Shown here: piece by piece, positions 6,784 to 15,371 of the stretch
How positions within the stretch are numbered: position 1 is the stretch's first letter
Layout: every line of letters starts with the position of its first letter
Assembly (NCBI RefSeq): GCF_000258175.1
Contig: NZ_JH636049.1
Span: 4,630,672-4,694,671, forward strand
DNA: 64,000 nt
Reading direction: 5' to 3'
Source of the DNA: Saccharomonospora xinjiangensis XJ-54
GTDB taxonomy: Bacteria > Actinomycetota > Actinomycetes > Mycobacteriales > Pseudonocardiaceae
Translations under genes and position numbers: made by a program
The notes under the pieces: generated by a model
Database searches by the model: none
What the model saw: only the letters and a program-made list of their open reading frames with translations
Told to the model about the DNA's origin: nothing

Positions 6784-8037
6784 TCACTGGTTGTGTTGTT
6801 GTGCCTGCCGTGCCCGGTCCTGCATCAGTGTGCGTTCGCGGGCGTTGCCGGTGAGGTCGGCGGCGCGCAGGAATTCGTGGTGGGCTTCGTCGTGGCGGCC
6901 GAGTCTGGTGAGGAGGTCGCCGCGCACGGCGGGAAGCAGGTGGTAGCGGGCGAGCGCGGGTTCGCCGGTGAGCTGATCGACGAGGTCGAGTGCGGCTGCG
7001 GGGCCCTCGGCCATCGACACGGCGACGGCACGGTTGAGTTCCACCACCGGGGACGGGTTGATCCGCGCGAGTGCGGCGTAGAGGGCGGCGATCCGGGGCC
7101 AGTCGGTGGTGTCAGGGGTGGCGGCTCGGGCGTGGCAGGCGGCGATGGCGGCTTGCAGCACGTACGGGCCAGGGGTGTCGGTGAGGGCGAGGGCGCGGTC
7201 GAGGGCGGTCAGACCGCGCCGGATGAGCAGGCGGTCCCAGCGGGTGCGGTCCTGGTCGAGCAGCAGGATCGGTTCGCCGGTGGGGCCGGTGCGGGCGCGG
7301 GTGCGGGATGCCTGGAGTTCGAGCAGGGCGATGAGTCCGTGGACTTCGGGTTCGGTGGGGGCGAGTTCGGCGATCATGCGGCCGAGCCGGAGGGCTTCGG
7401 CGCACAGGTCGGTGCGTATCCAGTCCTCGCCTGCGGTGGCGGAGTAGCCCTCGTTGAAGATGAGGTAGACGACCTCCAGCACCGACGCCAGCCGGGGGGC
7501 GAGGTCGGCTCCCTGCGGGACTTCGAAGGGCACCTGCTTGCGGGTCAGTGTTTTCTTGGCGCGGGTGATGCGCTGGGCCATAGTGGGTTCGGCGACGAGG
7601 AACGCGCGGGCGATCTCGGCGGTGGTGAGGCCGCCGACGAGCCGCAGGGTCAGTGCGACGCGGGCGTCGGTGGACAGCACGGGATGGCAGGCGGTGAAGA
7701 CCAGCCGGAGTACGTCGTCGGTGAGGTCGCCGTCGGGGAGTTCGGGCTCGGTGTGGGCGGGGGTTTCGCGGCCGAGTTCGTCGAGTTTGCGTTCGAGGTT
7801 TCTGCGCCTGCGGAGGTTGTCGATGGCGCGTCGTTTGGCCACGGTTTGCAGCCATGCCCCTGGGTTGGCGGGGATGCCGGAGGCAGGCCACTGTTCGAGC
7901 GCGGCGACGAGGGCGTCCTGTGCCAGTTCCTCCGCCGCGCCGATGTCCTGTGTCCAGGCCGCCAGTGTCGCGACGATGCGGGCGGATTCGATTCGCCACA
8001 CCGCGTCCACGGCGCGGCGCACCTCGGTCGTGTCCAC
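6784..8037 (-). CDS. ECF42-type RNA polymerase sigma factor with C-terminal helical extension
   Basis: A 417-residue sigma factor. Region 2 is visible at the start (VWRIESARIVATLAAW.. AEELAQDALVAAL..W..PGAWL.TVAKRRAIDNLRR). Region 4 follows (ALTLRLVGGLTTAEIARAFLVAEPTMAQRITRAKKTL). A long C-terminal TPR-like/DUF6596-type part contains FNEGYSA and the DP.LLLDQDR.RWD motif typical of ECF42. This extension replaces an anti-sigma factor in the group. The DGPF/YCII gene just upstream and the TGTCGA-N17-CGAC promoter in front of the pair fit autoregulation. Confidence 0.9.
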   Translation of the reverse strand: MDTTEVRRAVDAVWRIESARIVATLAAWTQDIGAAEELAQDALVAALEQWPASGIPANPGAWLQTVAKRRAIDNLRRRRNLERKLDELGRETPAHTEPELPDGDLTDDVLRLVFTACHPVLSTDARVALTLRLVGGLTTAEIARAFLVAEPTMAQRITRAKKTLTRKQVPFEVPQGADLAPRLASVLEVVYLIFNEGYSATAGEDWIRTDLCAEALRLGRMIAELAPTEPEVHGLIALLELQASRTRARTGPTGEPILLLDQDRTRWDRLLIRRGLTALDRALALTDTPGPYVLQAAIAACHARAATPDTTDWPRIAALYAALARINPSPVVELNRAVAVSMAEGPAAALDLVDQLTGEPALARYHLLPAVRGDLLTRLGRHDEAHHEFLRAADLTGNARERTLMQDRARQAQQHNQ

Positions 8038-8104
8038 GTCGAGAGAGTCAACCAGGTGCGCCGCGCCGTTTCACGGCCGGCCGTGGCTGGGCTGTGGCCT
8101 GTTG

Positions 8105-8542
8105 TCAGCGGGACGATTCTTCGCGGCGCAGTGTTTCGGCGTCGCGGATGCGGGCTTCGGCCTCGCGGACCTCGGGGGTGTAGTTGTCGCCGAAGTCCTC
8201 CTCGGTGAGCACGCGGCGCAGTTCGATGGTTCCGCCGGGGCCGAGTGGTGCGCGGCGGGCCCATTCGATGGCTTCCTCGCGGGAGGACACCTCGATGAGC
8301 CAGTAGCCCGCGACGAGTTCCTTGGCCTCGGCGAACGGGCCGTCGATCACGGTGGGGTTGCCCGTGTCCCCGAAGGTGACGCGGACGCCTTCGGCGCTGC
8401 GGGCGAGGCCGTTGCCGTCGAGCATCACGCCTGCCTTGACGAGTTCCTCGTTGTAGGCGGTCATGGTGGTCAGGTCCTGCTCGCTGGGCATCTCGCCTGC
8501 TTCGGATCGCTCGTCCGCCTTCACGAACATCAGGTAGCGCAT
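8105..8542 (-). CDS. DGPF/YCII-domain protein, partner of the ECF42 sigma factor
   Basis: A 145-residue YCII-related protein (MRYLMFVKAD start, IDGPFAEAKELVAGYWLIEVSSREEAIEWA core) with the DGPF motif that names the family. Genes of this type accompany ECF42 sigma factors and are usually their direct targets. The biochemical role is unproven. It is the first gene of a two-gene unit, with the sigma factor beginning 67 bases after its stop. The ATG at 8542 is preceded by AGGAAGGACC. Confidence 0.88.
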   Translation of the reverse strand: MRYLMFVKADERSEAGEMPSEQDLTTMTAYNEELVKAGVMLDGNGLARSAEGVRVTFGDTGNPTVIDGPFAEAKELVAGYWLIEVSSREEAIEWARRAPLGPGGTIELRRVLTEEDFGDNYTPEVREAEARIRDAETLRREESSR

Positions 8543-8599
8543 GGTGTCGGTCCTTCCTGTGGTTGGTGGTGGGCTGTGTGCCCGTGTTCTCGTATTCCC

Positions 8600-8626
8600 G
8601 TCGAACGGGCGAACCGGTTTTCGACA
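8600..8626 (-). promoter_or_regulatory. ECF42-type promoter of the DGPF-sigma pair
   Basis: Read on the minus strand, TGTCGA (8621-8626) is followed after 17 bases by CGAC (8600-8603). As I recall, ECF42 target promoters have TGTCGA at -35 and CGAC or CGTC at -10. The element is about 58 bases upstream of the DGPF start, giving a short leader. It implies autoregulation of the operon. Confidence 0.6.
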
Positions 8627-8696
8627 CCCTCTCCGACTTTTTTCGTGGCGTGGAGCGTGCGCGGGCCCACAGCGGCCGCGTCGCTAGAGTGCGGGA

Positions 8697-9473
8697 ATGT
8701 TCTGCCGCTTCGTTGCTCTGGGTGACTCCTTCACCGAGGGAGTCGGTGACGACGCCCCCTCCTCCCCCAACGCCGTGCGCGGGTGGGCCGACCGGGTCGC
8801 CGAACAGTTGGCCCGCGCGCGGGACGGCCTGCGCTACGCGAATCTGGCGATCCGGGGGCGGCTGCTGCACCAGGTGCTCGCCGAGCAGGTCGAACCCGCT
8901 GTGGAGATGAAGCCGGACCTGGTGACGTTGTACGCGGGCGGCAACGATCTCATGCGGCCGACGGTGGACATCGACGCGTTGTGCGGCGACTACGACGTGG
9001 CGGTGGAGCGGCTGGCGGCCACGGGCGCCACGGTGGTGTTGTTCACGGGTGTTGACGGTGTGGAGGACCCGGTGTTCCGCAGGATGCGGGGCCGCACCGC
9101 CGTCTACAACGAGCATGTACGGCTGATCGCGGCGCGGCACGGCGCTCGGGTGGTGGATCTGTGGGCGATGCGGGCGCTGCGGGATCGGCGGTTGTGGTCG
9201 GCCGACCGCATTCACCTCAACAGCGACGGGCATGTGCTGGTGGCGGCGGCGGTGCTGGACACGCTGGGTGTCGAGCACGACATCTCCCCTACGCCGCTGG
9301 GCGAGGCTGTGGTGGTGAGCCGGGCGCAGCGGCGGGCGCAGAACCTGCGGTGGGCGCGGGAACATGCGCTGCCGTGGATCGGGCGAAGGTTGCGGGGTGA
9401 ATCGTCGGGGGACGGTTTGCGGCCCAAGCGTCCGGAGCTGGCCCCGGTTGTCGTGGAGGGCTCGGGGCGCTGA
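8697..9473 (+). CDS. SGNH/GDSL-type hydrolase
   Basis: A 258-residue esterase/lipase of the SGNH class. Block I is ALGDSFTEGVGDD (nucleophile Ser of GDS), block II a Gly near NLAIRG, block III GGNDLMRP, and block V D..H in SADRIHLNSDGH. There is no clear signal peptide, so it is probably cytoplasmic or cell-associated. A C-terminal stretch after the catalytic core (about 205-258) is basic and proline-containing. It is convergent with the SPFH gene, with a strong GC hairpin between the two stops. Confidence 0.88.
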   Translation: MFCRFVALGDSFTEGVGDDAPSSPNAVRGWADRVAEQLARARDGLRYANLAIRGRLLHQVLAEQVEPAVEMKPDLVTLYAGGNDLMRPTVDIDALCGDYDVAVERLAATGATVVLFTGVDGVEDPVFRRMRGRTAVYNEHVRLIAARHGARVVDLWAMRALRDRRLWSADRIHLNSDGHVLVAAAVLDTLGVEHDISPTPLGEAVVVSRAQRRAQNLRWAREHALPWIGRRLRGESSGDGLRPKRPELAPVVVEGSGR

Positions 9474-9629
9474 ACGCACCTCTGGTTCGGCGCGGCAACT
9501 CTCGCCGCGCGAGGTGAGCGACCCGGGCGGCGGCACCGTGCGCGCTGGGCTCGCCGCATGGTGACGAGGCAGGAGTTTCTCCAGGTGTCGGTTGCTCGGA
9601 GAACGACCTGTGCACGGCGGGTTCGCCGG

Positions 9630-9659
9630 GAGCCGGGGCGGTGATGCCGCCCCGGGCTC
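9630..9659. terminator. GC-rich hairpin between convergent genes
   Basis: GAGCCGGGGCGG (9630-9641) pairs with CCGCCCCGGGCTC (9647-9659) across a TGATG loop, with one bulged G. It has no T tract, as is common in actinobacteria. It lies between the convergent SGNH (ends 9473) and SPFH (ends 9667) genes, so it could stop transcription from either side. Confidence 0.5.
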
Positions 9660-9666
9660 GGCCGGT

Positions 9667-11022
9667 TCACTGCCTCCCGAACGGCGGTCCCTGCGGCGGC
9701 ATCGGACCTGCGGGAGGCGGGGGTGGGTAGTGGCCCTGCTGCGGACCGCCGTACGGGGTGCCTCCGGCTGGCGGCTGTTGCGGCCGCGGGGGCGCCGCGG
9801 GTTGTTGCGGCGCGGGCGTGGCGTCCTCGGGGTTGTCGTCCCTCGCCTGCGGCGGAGTGTCCGGGCGGGCGCCCTTGAGCGCGGCGGCTGCGGGCGGTGT
9901 GGTGCCGCCGGTGTTGAGTGGGCTGGGCACTTCCTGCCGTGCGACGGCCTCGGCCGCGCGCACCGCTTCGGCGACCTTCGGGTCTGTCGAGGTGTCGAAC
10001 CAGTCGGCCACCTCCTCGTCCTCCATCACCGGGGACGGTGTCTCCTCGGCAGGCGGCTCGTAGCGGAACACCCCGTCATCGCCCTTGGCCCCGAACTGGC
10101 GGGCGAACCCTTCGAGTGCCTTGCCGAAGTCGCTGGGCACCAGCCACACTTTGTTGGCGTCGCCCTGCGCCATCTGCGGCAGGGTCTGGAGGTACTGGTA
10201 GGCCAGCGCCTCAGGGGTGGGCTTGCTGGCCTTGATCGCGGCGAAGACCTTTTCGATGGCCTTGGCCTGCCCCTGCGCCTGAAGGTAGCGGGCGGCGCGT
10301 TCACCCTGGGCGCGCAGGATGCGGGACTGCCGTTCCGCCTCTGCGGCGAGGATGGACGCCTGCTTGGAGCCCTCCGCGGCGAGGATCTGGCTCTGCTTCT
10401 GCCCTTCGGCGGTCTTGATGGCCGCTTCCCGCTCACCTTCGGCGGTGAGGATCATGGCGCGCTTCTCACGGTCGGCGCGCATCTGCTTCTCCATGGAGTC
10501 CTGGATGGACGGCGGAGGGTCGATCGCCTTCAGCTCCACTCGCGCGACGCGGATGCCCCACCGGCCGGTGGCTTCGTCGAGCACGCCACGAAGCTGGTTG
10601 TTGATCTGGTCGCGGGAGGTCAGCGCGTCCTCCAGTGACATGCCGCCGACCAGGTTCCGCAGCGTGGTGGTGGTGAGCTGTTCGACACCGACGATGTAGT
10701 TCGAGATCTCGTACACCGCAGCGCGGGAGTCGGTGACCTGGAAATACACCACGGTGTCGATCGAGACAGTGAGGTTGTCCTGGGTGATCACCGGCTGCGG
10801 TGGGAAGGACACGACCTGTTCGCGCAGATCAACGCGGGCGCGCACCTTGTCGAGGAACGGCACCAGGAAGTTCAGCCCAGGCCCCGCGACCGTGCGGAAC
10901 CGGCCGAGCCTTTCGATCACCGCTGATTGCGCCTGCGGCACCACCATCAACGCCTTCGCGATCGTGATGATCACGAACAGGGCGATGACGGCGACCACGA
11001 TCCATGTTGTCGCCTCTTGCAC
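9667..11022 (-). CDS. SPFH/band-7 (stomatin-like) membrane protein with proline-rich tail
   Basis: A 451-residue stomatin/QmcA-like protein from a GTG at 11022 with GGAGAGG just upstream. It has an N-terminal membrane segment (about 8-28) and a band-7 domain (VERLGRFRTVAGPGLNFLVPF through VARVELKAIDPP, about 35-175). A long Ala/Glu/Lys-rich coiled coil (about 175-270) follows, then ALAYQYLQTLPQMA. After about residue 320 comes an acidic and then Pro/Gln/Gly-rich tail, unusual for the family. SPFH proteins form membrane cages or scaffolds for FtsH-type quality control. The NfeD partner lies 42 bases upstream in the same operon. Confidence 0.9.
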   Translation of the reverse strand: MQEATTWIVVAVIALFVIITIAKALMVVPQAQSAVIERLGRFRTVAGPGLNFLVPFLDKVRARVDLREQVVSFPPQPVITQDNLTVSIDTVVYFQVTDSRAAVYEISNYIVGVEQLTTTTLRNLVGGMSLEDALTSRDQINNQLRGVLDEATGRWGIRVARVELKAIDPPPSIQDSMEKQMRADREKRAMILTAEGEREAAIKTAEGQKQSQILAAEGSKQASILAAEAERQSRILRAQGERAARYLQAQGQAKAIEKVFAAIKASKPTPEALAYQYLQTLPQMAQGDANKVWLVPSDFGKALEGFARQFGAKGDDGVFRYEPPAEETPSPVMEDEEVADWFDTSTDPKVAEAVRAAEAVARQEVPSPLNTGGTTPPAAAALKGARPDTPPQARDDNPEDATPAPQQPAAPPRPQQPPAGGTPYGGPQQGHYPPPPPAGPMPPQGPPFGRQ

Positions 11023-11064
11023 GACCTCTCCTTACTGCTGTTCCGCTGCCGACACCGGGTGGTG

Positions 11065-11496
11065 TCAGGGTGAGGCCGAGACGACGGCGGTCGCGCCGGA
11101 GATCTCCACGACCGTCACCGTCGTCCCTGGCTCGATCACTTCCGCTTCGGTCAGGCTGCGCGCCGACCACACCTCGCCCGCGAGTTTGACCTGCCCGCCG
11201 GTGCTGTCCACGACCGAGATCGTCACTGCCGTGGTGCCCAGCAGCGCTTCGGTGTTGGTGCGGACACCGGTCCCGGTGATCAACCGGCGTTTGAGCGCGG
11301 GCCTGGCCAGGACGATGAGCGCGACGGAGGAGATCGCGAACACGAGCACGTCGAGGATCGGGTTGCCGCTCAACGCCGCGGAACCCGCTGCGGCCAGCGC
11401 TCCCATGCCGAGCATCACGAGGACGAAGTCCCCGGAAAGCGTCTCGGCCGCGACCAGGGCGAGTCCGACGATGAGCCAGATGATGGCCGCTGTCAT
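11065..11496 (-). CDS. NfeD-like membrane protein
   Basis: A 143-residue protein with three hydrophobic segments in the first 70 residues and a C-terminal OB-fold NfeD domain (LLGTTAVTISVVDSTGGQVKLAGEVWSARS..EPGTTVTVVEISGATAVV). NfeD proteins pair with SPFH proteins, and here it is the first gene of that two-gene unit. It is the short, protease-less NfeD type. Confidence 0.9.
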   Translation of the reverse strand: MTAAIIWLIVGLALVAAETLSGDFVLVMLGMGALAAAGSAALSGNPILDVLVFAISSVALIVLARPALKRRLITGTGVRTNTEALLGTTAVTISVVDSTGGQVKLAGEVWSARSLTEAEVIEPGTTVTVVEISGATAVVSASP

Positions 11497-11573
11497 GGGT
11501 TCATGCTCCCAGATCCCCGATCACTACACCGGGTAGCACCGGCGCCGTGATCCAGCCGTTACTTCGTGTTCTG

Positions 11574-12389
11574 TCACGCCGGGTGCTCGGTGACGAAATC
11601 GATCAAACGCTCGACCGCCCCTAGCAGGGGTGTCTCCAGATCGCGGAAACTCCTCACTCCCGCGAGCACCCGCCGCCAGCCCTCCCCAGGGTCGCCCCAG
11701 CCGAGTGCCGCGCACACACCGCTCTTCCACTCCTTCCCCTTCGGCACCGCAGGCCAGGCGGCGATGCCGACGCTCGCCGGTTTCACCGCCTGCCACACAT
11801 CAACGTAGGGGTGGCCGGTGACCAGCACATGTTCGTGGTCGATCGCGTCAACCAGCCGGGCTTCCTTGCTGCCCCGCACCAGGTGATCGACCAGCACCCC
11901 GAGCCTTCTGCCCGGAGCGGGGGCGAACGCGGCGACCCGCTCGGCGAGGGAGTCAACGCCGTCGAGGGGTTCGACGACCACGCCCTCCACGCGCAGGTCG
12001 TGGCCCCACACGCGCTCGACGAGCTCGGCGTCGTGCAGGCCCTCCACCCAGATCCGGGACCCCCTGGCGACGCGGGCGCGCACGCCGTCGAGGCGCACGG
12101 AACCGGACGCCGACCGTGACAGGCCGGTGCGTTTCGGCCTGCGCGCGGGAACGAGGGTGACCGGTTGGCCGTCGAGCAGGAACGCGGCGGGACCGAATGG
12201 GAACATCCGGTGTTGGCCGTGCCGGTCCTCCAGCACGACCCCACCGGACTCGCAGCGCACCACCGCGCCGCAGAACCCGCCTGCCGCGTCCTCGACCACG
12301 AGGCCGGGTTCGGCAGGCAGCTCGGGCACCTGCCGCCTGCGGCGGGGTGTGGCGAGCACGTCGTCATAGGAGTGGGAACGCACGGGCAC
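11574..12389 (-). CDS. DUF3097 family protein
   Basis: About 271 residues. It is recognised as the actinobacterial DUF3097 family by the run VWVEGLHDAELVE-like (here IWVEGLHDAELVERVWG), VLVDHLVRGSKEARLVDAI and HVLVTGHPYVDVWQAVKP, followed by PKGKEWKSGVCAALGW. The central WVEGLHDAEL..V.G..L..EGVVVE section looks like a Toprim-type fold (inference). No biochemical function is known to me. The start could be GTG at 12389 or at 12428. The nearer one avoids an arginine-rich lead. It lies 50 bases after the upstream SUKH-like gene and probably shares its transcript. Confidence 0.75.
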   Translation of the reverse strand: MPVRSHSYDDVLATPRRRRQVPELPAEPGLVVEDAAGGFCGAVVRCESGGVVLEDRHGQHRMFPFGPAAFLLDGQPVTLVPARRPKRTGLSRSASGSVRLDGVRARVARGSRIWVEGLHDAELVERVWGHDLRVEGVVVEPLDGVDSLAERVAAFAPAPGRRLGVLVDHLVRGSKEARLVDAIDHEHVLVTGHPYVDVWQAVKPASVGIAAWPAVPKGKEWKSGVCAALGWGDPGEGWRRVLAGVRSFRDLETPLLGAVERLIDFVTEHPA

Positions 12390-12438
12390 CGACCGTAGTC
12401 GTCGCGGGCGCCGGGCGCGCGCTGCCACGCCGCAGGTG

Positions 12439-13473
12439 TCAGTGCCGGAGGCGGCCTGTCGCGAAGGGCGCGCCGAGTTCGGTGTGCGCGGTCGCGATCA
12501 CCGTTGCCGGATCGGTGGCGGGGCGCAGTCCGTGCGCGCGTTCCAGCCAGGCGACGAACGCCCCGTGGTTCCGCGCCGGTTCGCCGTCGCAGAGCACGAC
12601 TCCGGTGTGGTCGCACCGGATTCCGGTGCGGGTGAGACCGGCGATCACTTCGAGGAACTCGCGGAGATCGCGGGCGATCACGTGTGCCCCTTCCTCTGTT
12701 CCCAGCGCCACCACGGGAGCGTCGGCGGAGGCCGCGCCGCCGTCGCGGCACCAGAGGGCGAAGACAGTGGCGGTGTCGTGGTTGGTGGCGAAGGGCACGA
12801 GGTCGGCGGTGAGGTCGGGGTTCGTCGCCTTCCCGGCGTCGCCGTAGTCGCGGTTCAGGCAGAAACCGGTCGCGAGGTCACCGGCGCAGGAGTCGTCGAG
12901 CGTCGCGAGCTGGTTGAGTTCATGGACCGGTGACCACACCGCGTCGGGGACGATCGGATGGATCCACGCCGCCCACTCGCGGCCCAGCTCCTCCTGCGCG
13001 GCGTTGACGAGGTCTTCCCACTCCGCGACGGGTGCGAGGTCGAAGGTACGCGCCAACCAGGTCAGGTAGGGCGTGTTGTCCACCGGGTCGTGCCCGTCGT
13101 TGACGTCGAGGAAGTCCCAGCCGAGGTACGGTTCCGCGTCGATAGGCAGGGATGCCAGCAGTTGTAGGAACGCCAGGAAGTCGCGGGCGACGAGATGCAG
13201 GCCGCCTTCGTCACCCGCGGCCACGACCGGCAGGGTGGCCAGGTCGTCGCGGTCGTCCTTGCGCCAGATGCCGTACAGCGAGCCGCTGCTGTTGGCGTGG
13301 GCGAAGTAAACCAGCCGTTCGGCGAGCTCCGGTTCCGGGTCGGTGTAGCAGTTTTCGCCGTATCCCGGCATCTCGAATCCCACGGCGAAGGGATCGTCCT
13401 GGGTGTCGTAAAACTCTTTGAGCTGGTTGAGTTCGCGCATGGGCGAGTACGTGTCCGCCACGAGCACCTCCAT
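12439..13473 (-). CDS. tandem-duplicated SUKH/SMI1-KNR4-like protein
   Basis: A 344-residue protein made of two related halves of about 160 residues. Each begins SP-x-x-ELNQL (SPMRELNQL near 10, SPVHELNQL near 180) and each contains a PVVA-x-G-x-EG-x-H-x-x-ARD-x-x-x-FL block. Each half reads like a SUKH-type domain (E-x-LN/LP start, F-A-x-x, L-x-L-W, EG-x-hydrophobic). SUKH proteins are mostly immunity proteins of polymorphic toxin systems. No toxin gene is adjacent. No membrane or export signal is seen. The function is unknown. Confidence 0.5.
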   Translation of the reverse strand: MEVLVADTYSPMRELNQLKEFYDTQDDPFAVGFEMPGYGENCYTDPEPELAERLVYFAHANSSGSLYGIWRKDDRDDLATLPVVAAGDEGGLHLVARDFLAFLQLLASLPIDAEPYLGWDFLDVNDGHDPVDNTPYLTWLARTFDLAPVAEWEDLVNAAQEELGREWAAWIHPIVPDAVWSPVHELNQLATLDDSCAGDLATGFCLNRDYGDAGKATNPDLTADLVPFATNHDTATVFALWCRDGGAASADAPVVALGTEEGAHVIARDLREFLEVIAGLTRTGIRCDHTGVVLCDGEPARNHGAFVAWLERAHGLRPATDPATVIATAHTELGAPFATGRLRH

Positions 13474-13646
13474 TGTGGACCGCGGATGTAGTGGCGGAGA
13501 CCCTAACCGTCACAGGTGACGTTCCCTGCGGCGCAGGCCGGTCGGCCCGCGAGAGCGCCGGAACGCTACGGTGATCACGGTGTGCCGGGAAGTCTGGTCG
13601 CGTCGAACATTCGTATGAGGCGACGACGGAACGGACGTGATCGCGC

Positions 13647-14502
13647 ATGGCCACGCGACCCCAGCCGGAGAACCGCTCGATCTACCGCACCGGGGAAGGC
13701 CGTGACGCGGTGGCGCGGTGGTGCCGGGAACGGCTCGCGGCATGGCCGCTGGAGCACCGGCCCCCAGGAGTTCACGATCGACGGTGCGGGGACACACGTG
13801 GTGACGGCAGGCCGCGGTGATCGGACCGTGGTGGTCGTGTTCGGCACCAACACCTGCGTGGCGGCACAGTATCCGCTGATCGCGGCGCTGAGCCAGCGGT
13901 GCAGGGTGGTGGCGGCGGACCTGCCGGGCCAACCCGGGCTCAGCAGCGGCGACCGCCCACCGGCGGCGGACCGTCTCACCTGGTACGGCCGGTGGCTGGA
14001 ACAGGTGATCGACGCGGCCACGCACGGCCCTGTGACGGTGCTCGGACATTCACTCGGCGCGGCGGTCGCGCTGGCGTGCCCGGCGGGCAGGGTCGAGCAC
14101 CAGGTGCTGGTCTCCCCTGCTGGACTGGTGTCGTTGCGGGTCACTCCCGGTGTCGTGCTGGCGGCGGCGGGCTGGATGATCCGGCGATCGGACTCCGGCA
14201 GCCTGCGGTTGCTGCGCCAGATGCACGCGCCCGGCAACCGGCCGCGTGCCGAACTGGTCGAATGGCTGCCCCTGGTGGCCCGGCACGTGCGGTCGAGCGC
14301 CGATCCGGGACCGCTGCCCGCGCCGGCCCGTCTTGTGCGCCGCACCGTCGCGGTCGGGGCGAGGGACGTGTTCCTCCCGCCCCGGCGTCTCCGACCACAG
14401 GTTCGACGTGCGCTCGGTGCCGAGCTGAGAGTCGTGTACGGCGCCGGGCATTTCGTGACCGACGAGCGTCCTGACGAGATCGCGGCGCTCGCACACGGAT
14501 AA
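13647..14502 (+). pseudogene. alpha/beta hydrolase interrupted by a +1 frameshift
   Basis: From the ATG at 13647 one frame encodes a plausible N-terminus (IYRTGEGRDAVARWCRERL) up to about 13760. The hydrolase core continues in another frame (QEFTIDGAGTHVVTAG, GHSLGAAVALA with nucleophile Ser, catalytic His in GAGHFVTDERP). Removing one C from the C5 run at 13761-13765 joins them as HRPQEFTIDG. The break is therefore a one-base insertion at a homopolymer, either a sequencing error or real decay. The in-frame alternative start near 13516 gives an arginine-rich, unnatural lead. The oxyanion/lid part seems intact to the end. Confidence 0.65.
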
Positions 14503-14560
14503 CGCGGGCTGCGAGGTTCCCCTCGCGGAAGCCTGATTCGCGGGGTGACGCTGCCGCCCG

Positions 14561-15364
14561 CTAGAACAGCGGCCAGGGAAGGGCGCGCCAGTCCTCGCCC
14601 GGCGCGGGGAACACCCCGTCTGCCAGGAGTGTGTCGGTGCGGTCGGCCACCGCGCGGATCTCGGCCGCCGTCAGGTGCGGGGCGAGTGTGTCCCCGAGGT
14701 CGTGGTCGAGGGCGAAGCGGAGTTTGCGGAGTTTGTCGGTGATGTCGGCGGGAAGCGGTTCGCCGAGCCAGCCCCACAGCACGGTGCGCAGTTTCGGGTC
14801 GGTGTGCAGGCAGACGCCGTGATCGACGCCGTAGACGCGGCCGTCGGCGCCGTCGAGGACATGCCCGCCCTTGCGGTCGGTGTTGTTGACGACCACATCC
14901 AGCGCGGCGAGTTCACGTACACCGGGGTGATCGGCGTGGGCGAGCACGGAGGGGCGGCCGTCGGCGTCGTGCGCGTGCAGCACCACCCGCCACCCTTCGG
15001 GCACCGCGTCCGCAGGGCGCACATCGACGAGGTCGTCGCCGGTGGTGTCGATCCACAACTGCACCATGCCCTCGCCGAACGGGCCGTCGCGCAGCACTGT
15101 CGGCGGCACGTGCCCGAGTCCCGAGGCTGCCGAGATCAGGTAGGTGGCGGTCTCGCGCCCCGCGAGGGTGCCGTCGGGGAAGTCCCACAGCGGCCGCTCC
15201 CCCGACACCGGTTTGTAGACGGCGTTTCCGGCCGTCCCGTCGAGTTCGACGGCGCAGAACAGGGTGAGGTTGGAGGCGTCAACGAGGCGCCCCTCCACGG
15301 TCAGCGTGCCGTGCGTGAGCAGGTCGATGGCCGCGGGGTCGCTCGCCTCCACGTGCTGAGCCAC
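14561..15364 (-). CDS. SCO1664 family protein (PI3/4-kinase-like fold)
   Basis: A 267-residue protein from the GTG at 15364. It is recognised as the actinobacterial SCO1664 family by LTVEGRLVDASNLTLFC, AVYKPVSGERPLWDFPDGTLAGRETA, LDVVVNNTDRKGGHVL and VYGVDHGVCLH. The K of AVYKP and the NNTDRKGGH/GVDHG motifs resemble the ATP and metal sites of PI3/4-kinase-like and HipA-like kinases, so a kinase role is plausible. It starts 8 bases after the DUF3090 stop, so the two are cotranscribed. In mycobacteria this pair sits beside mshC and a histidine phosphatase. Here the phosphatase is at 41.1 kb. Confidence 0.85.
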   Translation of the reverse strand: MAQHVEASDPAAIDLLTHGTLTVEGRLVDASNLTLFCAVELDGTAGNAVYKPVSGERPLWDFPDGTLAGRETATYLISAASGLGHVPPTVLRDGPFGEGMVQLWIDTTGDDLVDVRPADAVPEGWRVVLHAHDADGRPSVLAHADHPGVRELAALDVVVNNTDRKGGHVLDGADGRVYGVDHGVCLHTDPKLRTVLWGWLGEPLPADITDKLRKLRFALDHDLGDTLAPHLTAAEIRAVADRTDTLLADGVFPAPGEDWRALPWPLF

Positions 15365-15371
15365 CGTGCGC

